This document shows positions 15,107-19,702 of a stretch of 19,702 nt of DNA, in pieces (position 1 is the stretch's first letter; every line of letters begins with the position of its first letter). This DNA is from Actinomycetota bacterium (GTDB lineage: Bacteria; Actinomycetota; Acidimicrobiia; Acidimicrobiales; Ilumatobacteraceae). The translations under genes and the position numbers were made by a program. The notes beneath the pieces are model-generated. The model had not been told where the DNA came from, did no database searches, and was given only the letters and a program-made list of their open reading frames with translations. The stretch spans positions 1 to 19,702 of the forward strand of contig VGBY01000006.1 of assembly GCA_016870295.1 (NCBI GenBank), written 5' to 3'.

Positions 15107-15832
15107 ATGCACACGCCAGCCTGCACGATAAAGAGCGAGTCGTTGGCTGTCGGCTACGGGCGTCACACAATCGTCGGCGACCTCAACCTGCACCTCATGA
15201 CCGGCGACCTCGTCGCGCTGATCGGCACCAACGGCTCGGGAAAGTCGACACTGCTGAAAACCCTGGCCGGCATGCTGACCGCGCTCGCCGGCAGTGTGTC
15301 GGTGCTTGATGCCGCCCCAGGTGCGTCGCCCAAGCGCGTGGCATACCTGCCGCAGCACCCCGTGTCGTCACACACGTTGCCATTACGAGCGCGGGACGTC
15401 GTGGCGATGGGCCGCTACGCACATCTCGGGCTGTTCAAGCGGGCCGGCGCTACCGATCGCAAAATCGTGGAGCGAACGATGCATCGCACCGGTGCAGCCG
15501 AGTTTGCCGACAAGCCACTTCGTGAGATGTCGGGCGGGCAGCAACAACGCACGCACCTCGCCCAGGTGCTCGCGCGTGATGCAGAAGTGCTGTTGCTCGA
15601 TGAACCAACGGCCGGGCTCGACATCGCCGGCAAGGCAGCGGTTGCCGACATCATTGCCGCCGAGCGTGCACGCGGTGTGACGGTAGTGCTCGCCACGCAC
15701 GATCTGGCTGATGCAACGTCAGCTACGGCAGTGATGTTGCTGGCACAGCGGGTCGTGGCGTTCGGCCCACCGGCTCAGGCGCTGAGCGACGACAACGTGC
15801 GTGAGTGCTTCGGCTTCACCCAGCCGCACTGA
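15107..15832 (+). CDS. znuC: Zinc ABC transporter ATPase
   Basis: This is the cytoplasmic ATPase of the zinc importer, 241 residues. Motifs are Walker A GTNGSGKST at 40-48, Q-loop Gln83 in YLPQHP, signature MSGGQ at 141-145, Walker B VLLLDE at 161-166 and His198 in ATHDL. It begins four bases after the znuB stop and ends the operon. It converges on ogt with a 28-base gap that holds only a weak AACCG/CGGTT hairpin. Confidence 0.94.
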   Translation: MHTPACTIKSESLAVGYGRHTIVGDLNLHLMTGDLVALIGTNGSGKSTLLKTLAGMLTALAGSVSVLDAAPGASPKRVAYLPQHPVSSHTLPLRARDVVAMGRYAHLGLFKRAGATDRKIVERTMHRTGAAEFADKPLREMSGGQQQRTHLAQVLARDAEVLLLDEPTAGLDIAGKAAVADIIAAERARGVTVVLATHDLADATSATAVMLLAQRVVAFGPPAQALSDDNVRECFGFTQPH

Positions 15833-15860
15833 GCGCGAACCGTGACGGGCGGTTGCCGGG

Positions 15861-16340
15861 CTAGTTGGCGCCTTCGAGTGCGAGCAATTTCCGCTTCATT
15901 GCCAACCCCAGCGCATAGCCGCCGAGCGAACCGTCGCTCGCGATCACGCGATGGCACGGCACGATGATCGGCACCGGGTTGGCGCCGTTCGCCGTGCCAA
16001 CGGCGCGTGTCGCGCGGGGCTTGCCGATCTGTTTGGCCTGTTGTGCATACGAGATGGTCGAACCGAAGGGAATCTTGCGCATCGCCGCCCAGGCTCGCTC
16101 CTGAAAATCCGTGCCTTCCAGATGTAGCGGCACATCAAACCGTCGGCGCATACCGGCGAAGTACTCGCGCAACTGGCGCACTGCCCTCTCGGCATGGCGG
16201 TTGGCTTTCGCACTGCCTGTGGTGGTGATTGATTGCTTCACCCGCTCTATTGCAACGATGCCGATGTCGTCGGCCGTCACCCGCAACACGCCCACCGTCG
16301 TGCGCAACGACCGCTGCGCGAGACCGGACGTACCGGTCAT
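15861..16340 (-). CDS. ogt: Methylated-DNA--protein-cysteine S-methyltransferase
   Basis: This is a suicide DNA-repair enzyme that moves alkyl groups from O6-alkylguanine to its own cysteine. It has 159 residues. The active-site motif is IIVPCHRVI with acceptor Cys129, following the helix-turn-helix region with TRAVGTANGANP and Arg112 as the base-flipping arginine. The N-terminal domain is of the short Ogt/MGMT type, without an Ada regulatory domain. The ATG overlaps the TGA of the FtsH-like gene as ATGA, so expression is probably coupled to that gene rather than controlled by an Ada response. Confidence 0.95.
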   Translation of the reverse strand: MTGTSGLAQRSLRTTVGVLRVTADDIGIVAIERVKQSITTTGSAKANRHAERAVRQLREYFAGMRRRFDVPLHLEGTDFQERAWAAMRKIPFGSTISYAQQAKQIGKPRATRAVGTANGANPVPIIVPCHRVIASDGSLGGYALGLAMKRKLLALEGAN

Positions 16341-18712
16341 GTTCCCGACGTTGCGGGCGTGAGCGTTGCCGTGATCACGGCCTTCACATCGGGCAGTCGT
16401 GGCTGGCCCTGACCCGTGCGGTGCAGGTGTGCGGCTTCGGCGTGATACGCCTCAAGTGTCGCACGAACCGAATCGACTGCATAGACGCTGCCGTCGACGA
16501 TCGGGCCACGAACTCGGTTGATCACTGCTTCGACATCTGCACCATTCAACGTGCGGTGCCACTCCAACGCGTGCGCCAAGCACAAGATCTCATAGCGGTT
16601 GGCCTCGAGCATCGTGCGCGTGCGGTCGTAAATCTCCCGCAAGCGCTTCTCCACGCGCTCACCCAGCACGGGTGACGCCTTGAGGTCGTCTTCGGGTTGC
16701 TTGCCGTTGCCACCGTTGCCGGCACCTCCGGCTGAACCAGCGACGAGCACCGAATGTGATGCGATGTTCTCGCCCATACCCCAGCGTGACTCCATCACGA
16801 GGGCGAGTCGCGTGGCGTTGTCGAGGTCGCCACCCACGCCGTTGGTGCTGTCACCGTCGAAGAACATCCGCTCGCCGACGAGGCTGGCAATCGAGATTTG
16901 GATGTCGTTTTCCAGTTCGGTCTTCCACTCGAACATCCGCTCGACGATCGGTACGCGAGAGACGAAACCGCCCACGTCACCGCGTCGCTCGATGGTGGCG
17001 ACGTCAATTTGGAAGTCGGCCTTCAATCGATACGCCGCAATTGCGTGACATGCTTCGTGAATTGCAATCGCATGACGCTCGCGGTCGATGTACTCGAAAC
17101 CGTCGGTGACGCCGTGCTCCTTCAGGCTCTTTGCGGCAATGATGTCGCGCCACTCGATGACTTCGCGGCCGTCGCGCAGCGCCGCCATGAGCCCTTCGTT
17201 GACAATGTCCTTGATTACCGCGCCGGATGAATACGGGCTCGAGGTCGCGAGCCGCTCGACGTCGGCCTCGGTGAGTGAGTTCTTCACCTTGTCGAGATAC
17301 CCGCGGTACGTGCGAATGCGGCCCTCGCGCGACGGATACCCAACGCGGAACTTGCGGTCGATTCGACCCGGGCGCAGCAGTGCTTCGTCGAGCGAGTCGG
17401 GCAGGTTCGTCGCCATCACGTGCAGAATGCGGTACTTCGGCGGATTCGACGGCTTCATGCCGAGCGCGCGTTTGATGCGGTTGATGAAGCCGCGCGGCTT
17501 CTTCAACCCTTGCATCGACGCGAGAATCGCATTCAGCGTGCCCAAATCGCCGCCGCCACCGGGCACCACGAGTTGATCGACCTTCGGCCCGACCATGCCG
17601 TCGACTTGCCCCAGTACCACCGCCTGACTGACGGGGCTCAAGTAGGCAAGCGAATCAAGCCCAGCCGGGTTGAGCGGCGACGTCGTAATGGTGACTGCAC
17701 TACCGGGTAGGGCACGCGTGCCGCGCTGCGGCACCGTCGACATCGCACGACGACCGAGCACGTCGGCTTCGTCAAAGAAAGCAACGACACCGCCGTAGCG
17801 CAACGCGAGCTTGCGCAACTTGCGATACAGCGACTTCACCTTCAAAATATTGACGCCGAGGAACATCGCCTGAAATGCACCCGGTTCGATGAGCACGAAC
17901 GGCTTGCCCGTCTCGCCGGCGAGTGCTTCAGCAATCAACGTCTTGCCGGTGCCTGGCGGGCCATAGAGCAGGATTCCGCCGGGCACATAACCACCCTTGG
18001 CCTCGATGAGATCGGGGTCTTCCAGCAGGCTGAGCGTTTCCTTCACGCGCGCGACAACTTGGTCTTGTCCCCACACGTCGTCGAACGAAGTCTTGATGTC
18101 TTCGGGCATCAACACTTCGACGCCACCCTTGGAGAGGAACCAGAAGATTGCGACGAACTGCAGGATGGCAAGCAACAAGTACGCGACGAACTGCAGAATC
18201 GTGGGCAGCGCCTGCCATAGTCGCACCAACGCTTCCATCCACGCGCGAATCGGTTCGGTGTCGAAGGCCGCAGATAATACGAAAGCGCCAAGTACCGCTA
18301 TTGCGACGAAGCGGAAGATGCGCAGCAGTCGGTACTGCGTAAACGAAGTCAGCCGGTTCCACGGCGCTTTGACGAAGTTCTCGACGCGGCCAACGACCGA
18401 CCAGTACTTGGCCGAACGCTCGGCGACGAAGTAGTGCAACTGTCGGATGATGTCGAGCGACACCAATGTGAGCAGCCAGCCGTACGAGTTGAAGGTCATG
18501 CGCACGCCGTCGCCGAACCCGATCAACGGGTTGTCGGCCATCTTCAAGAAGGCGAGCAGAAAGAACGTGCCGACCAGCAGCGTCGACACCTTGACGCGGT
18601 CATAGACCATGAGCGGACGACGACAACCGGCCTTGGCTTTCTTCATGCCGCGCTTGCGACGGCGACGAATGGTGGGCGATGTGCCGGCTGGTGCGGGAAG
18701 CGCGTCTCTCAT
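16337..18712 (-). CDS. Divergent FtsH-like membrane AAA+ ATPase with M41 peptidase domain
   Basis: This 791-residue protein joins a membrane region, an AAA+ unfoldase and a zinc peptidase. The N-terminus is very basic. Hydrophobic segments lie near 43-57, 78-91 (weak), 131-149 and 171-193, where canonical FtsH has two around a longer external domain. AAA+ motifs are Walker A GPPGTGKT at 251-258, pore loop MFLG at 283-286, Walker B VVAFFDEAD at 309-317, sensor Asn436 and arginine fingers Arg450 and Arg453. About 65 extra residues follow Walker B (roughly 323-388) and about 20 precede sensor 1. The peptidase has HEACH at 552-556 and Asp629 in GGDLDNAT as likely third zinc ligand, so it should be active. 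A Gly-rich loop lies at 659-670. GAGG five bases upstream supports the ATG. It overlaps ogt. Confidence 0.88.
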   Translation of the reverse strand: MRDALPAPAGTSPTIRRRRKRGMKKAKAGCRRPLMVYDRVKVSTLLVGTFFLLAFLKMADNPLIGFGDGVRMTFNSYGWLLTLVSLDIIRQLHYFVAERSAKYWSVVGRVENFVKAPWNRLTSFTQYRLLRIFRFVAIAVLGAFVLSAAFDTEPIRAWMEALVRLWQALPTILQFVAYLLLAILQFVAIFWFLSKGGVEVLMPEDIKTSFDDVWGQDQVVARVKETLSLLEDPDLIEAKGGYVPGGILLYGPPGTGKTLIAEALAGETGKPFVLIEPGAFQAMFLGVNILKVKSLYRKLRKLALRYGGVVAFFDEADVLGRRAMSTVPQRGTRALPGSAVTITTSPLNPAGLDSLAYLSPVSQAVVLGQVDGMVGPKVDQLVVPGGGGDLGTLNAILASMQGLKKPRGFINRIKRALGMKPSNPPKYRILHVMATNLPDSLDEALLRPGRIDRKFRVGYPSREGRIRTYRGYLDKVKNSLTEADVERLATSSPYSSGAVIKDIVNEGLMAALRDGREVIEWRDIIAAKSLKEHGVTDGFEYIDRERHAIAIHEACHAIAAYRLKADFQIDVATIERRGDVGGFVSRVPIVERMFEWKTELENDIQISIASLVGERMFFDGDSTNGVGGDLDNATRLALVMESRWGMGENIASHSVLVAGSAGGAGNGGNGKQPEDDLKASPVLGERVEKRLREIYDRTRTMLEANRYEILCLAHALEWHRTLNGADVEAVINRVRGPIVDGSVYAVDSVRATLEAYHAEAAHLHRTGQGQPRLPDVKAVITATLTPATSGT

Positions 18713-18743
18713 GGATGCCTCGCTGTCGTTGTCGAGTGGGTGG

Positions 18744-19316
18744 TTATTGATTCAAGCGAAAGTCTTTGGCAATGCTGTCTATCGTCGCACGGTTGTCGTT
18801 GAAACACTTGACGCTGCAGCCAATCACCACGCCGTAGACCTCGCCCTTCACGCGATTGGCCACGCTCACCTGGAGAACGCGCAAGGTGCCGCTGTCGGTT
18901 TGCAGGTCGAAGATCAACCTCTCCCCCGACAGTTTCGAGACACGGGTGTCGGTCGGGCCCTCGCTCAACACCGCATAGCCCTCCTCCAGTGCCTGCTCGA
19001 GGTCGGTGAATGCGACGGTGCGACCCAGGTAGTCGAGGTCGGTCTGTTCTTCGGTGGTGGGCAGGCGTCGAATCACGACACCGCTCACCGCAGAGTTCGG
19101 TTCAAGGAGCGTGGCTTTGCTGCCACCCGGCGCCCAAAAGCCGTGCATGGTGAACTCTGGCTGGCTCTGTACAACCTCGCTCTTCCATTCCGAAGGTGCC
19201 TTGGTGAATGCGCCGAGGTCGGCGTTGCCGACGTAGGTGCTACCAACGCTCACGCCGCCGCAGCTCGCGAACAACACCGACGCGATGACGGCGCAAAGCG
19301 CGGTGCGCACTTTCAC
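18744..19316 (-). CDS. Putative lipoprotein, possibly PsbP/DcrB-like fold
   Basis: I do not recognise a named family with certainty. The 190-residue chain starts with a basic, hydrophobic leader ending in LFASC. Cys19 would be the lipidated residue, although Phe at -3 is less usual. The rest is soluble, with alternating strands and a final helix-like RATIDSIAKDFRL after the pair Cys-SVK-Cys. That ending resembles small PsbP/LpqN-type actinobacterial lipoproteins, which is an inference from pattern only. The start is GTG, overlapping the DUF805 gene stop as GTGA. The FtsH-like gene follows after 31 bases. Confidence 0.78.
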   Translation of the reverse strand: MKVRTALCAVIASVLFASCGGVSVGSTYVGNADLGAFTKAPSEWKSEVVQSQPEFTMHGFWAPGGSKATLLEPNSAVSGVVIRRLPTTEEQTDLDYLGRTVAFTDLEQALEEGYAVLSEGPTDTRVSKLSGERLIFDLQTDSGTLRVLQVSVANRVKGEVYGVVIGCSVKCFNDNRATIDSIAKDFRLNQ

Positions 19317-19639
19317 GGCACGACTCGCGGTGGCGGCGGCGGGCCGAAGCGGTTCTCGCTGGCATCACCGCGCCGCGCCAGCAACACAATGTTGTAAATC
19401 GGGAACAAGATCCACCATCCACTTCGGTCGACGTCGTGCATGCGACGGACACCAGCAGAAATCGACGGGAGGAGCAGTGCGATGGAGACGAGGTTGCCGA
19501 TCGATTCCGAGACTGTGCCAGCGGCAGCCTGAGCCAAGAATGAAAAGAGAGTCCACCACCAATACTCGCTGCGCATCGCCCGACCCTTGAAGTTCGCATA
19601 GTTGCGGAAGCCTGCTTTGATTGCGTCAGCGAACGACAT
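19313..19639 (-). CDS. DUF805 family membrane protein
   Basis: This small membrane protein of 108 residues has the DUF805 hallmarks. These are the aromatic RSEYWWWTLF segment near residue 23, hydrophobic segments at about 30-45 and 48-62, and the signature RRMHDVDRSGWW near 65-76 followed by a hydrophobic stretch. It ends in a proline-rich tail. The function of the family is unknown. AGGAGG lies ten bases before the ATG, partly inside the end of the upstream gene, and only three bases separate the two genes. Confidence 0.9.
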   Translation of the reverse strand: MSFADAIKAGFRNYANFKGRAMRSEYWWWTLFSFLAQAAAGTVSESIGNLVSIALLLPSISAGVRRMHDVDRSGWWILFPIYNIVLLARRGDASENRFGPPPPPRVVP

Positions 19640-19642
19640 TGA

Positions 19643-19702
19643 CTACTCGCCTCCTGCGGGTCTTGGTTCCTTCGGAAGGCCGAGCACACGCTCGCCGACG
19701 AT
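19643..19702 (-). CDS. C-terminal end of a probable acyl-CoA dehydrogenase (5' part outside window)
   Basis: Only 19 residues and the TAG stop are visible: IVGERVLGLPKEPRPAGGE. The IxGERVLGLPxEP ending is characteristic of many actinobacterial acyl-CoA dehydrogenases, flavoproteins that introduce the alpha-beta double bond in fatty acyl-CoA oxidation. The short piece and reliance on one motif limit certainty. It lies three bases before the DUF805 start, on the same strand. Confidence 0.65.
   Translation of the reverse strand: MVGERVLGLPKEPRPAGGE

Noticed and set aside
15833..15860. Bidirectional terminator between znuC and ogt
   Set aside because: Only a 5-bp AACCG/CGGTT stem with a 7-base loop and no T or A tract; not convincing.
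18609..19397. Plus-strand open frame of 262 codons
   Set aside because: It crosses three minus-strand genes that form a tight overlapping string and shows no family motif.
1..19702. Defence system, biosynthetic cluster or mobile element
   Set aside because: No nuclease, toxin, integrase, transposase, NRPS/PKS or reverse transcriptase signature was found on either strand; the gene content is transport, redox, proteolysis and repair.

Overview
The window looks like a moderately GC-rich actinobacterial chromosome, possibly of the Acidimicrobiia. This is inferred from codon use, GTG starts, the C-terminal tail of a mycobacterial-style acyl-CoA dehydrogenase, a Zur-type box and the mix of gene families. 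No rRNA or other marker fixes the taxonomy. No tRNA, rRNA, CRISPR array, insertion sequence or prophage gene was seen.

Region 1 (1-11111, all minus strand) holds two complete-looking, tandem, paralogous peptide/nickel-type (Dpp/Opp) ABC importer operons. Each has the order substrate-binding protein, permease B, permease C, ATPase D, ATPase F. The upstream copy (operon 2) runs from 11111 down to 5428. The downstream copy (operon 1) runs from 5292 past the left edge. Within each copy, permease C and both ATPases overlap by a few bases, so translation is probably coupled. Each binding-protein gene is separated from its permease by a strong hairpin. Both operons start from near-superimposable promoters (TTGACA, 18 bp, TACSGT). 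Operon 2 also has a 21-bp tandem repeat carrying an inverted repeat in front of permease B, next to a possible internal promoter.

Region 2 (11306-13100) holds yqeY on the minus strand. Divergently from it run a two-gene disulfide module: a DsbB/BdbC-type membrane oxidoreductase and a membrane-anchored WCPFC thioredoxin-fold protein.

Region 3 (13149-15832, plus strand) is a zinc-uptake operon (znuA, znuB, znuC) behind a Fur/Zur-like box. Its -10 element is placed as for a leaderless or nearly leaderless message.

Region 4 (15861-19702, minus strand) is a gene string that reads, in transcription order: the end of an acyl-CoA dehydrogenase, a DUF805 membrane protein, a putative lipoprotein, a divergent FtsH-like AAA+/M41 membrane protease, and an O6-alkylguanine-DNA alkyltransferase. 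The junctions are tight or overlapping.

Most of the window is ordinary transport and envelope housekeeping. The parts most worth a second look are the twin Dpp operons with matched promoters but different internal regulation, the repeat operator before permease B of operon 2, and the atypical FtsH-like protease coupled to the DNA-repair methyltransferase.
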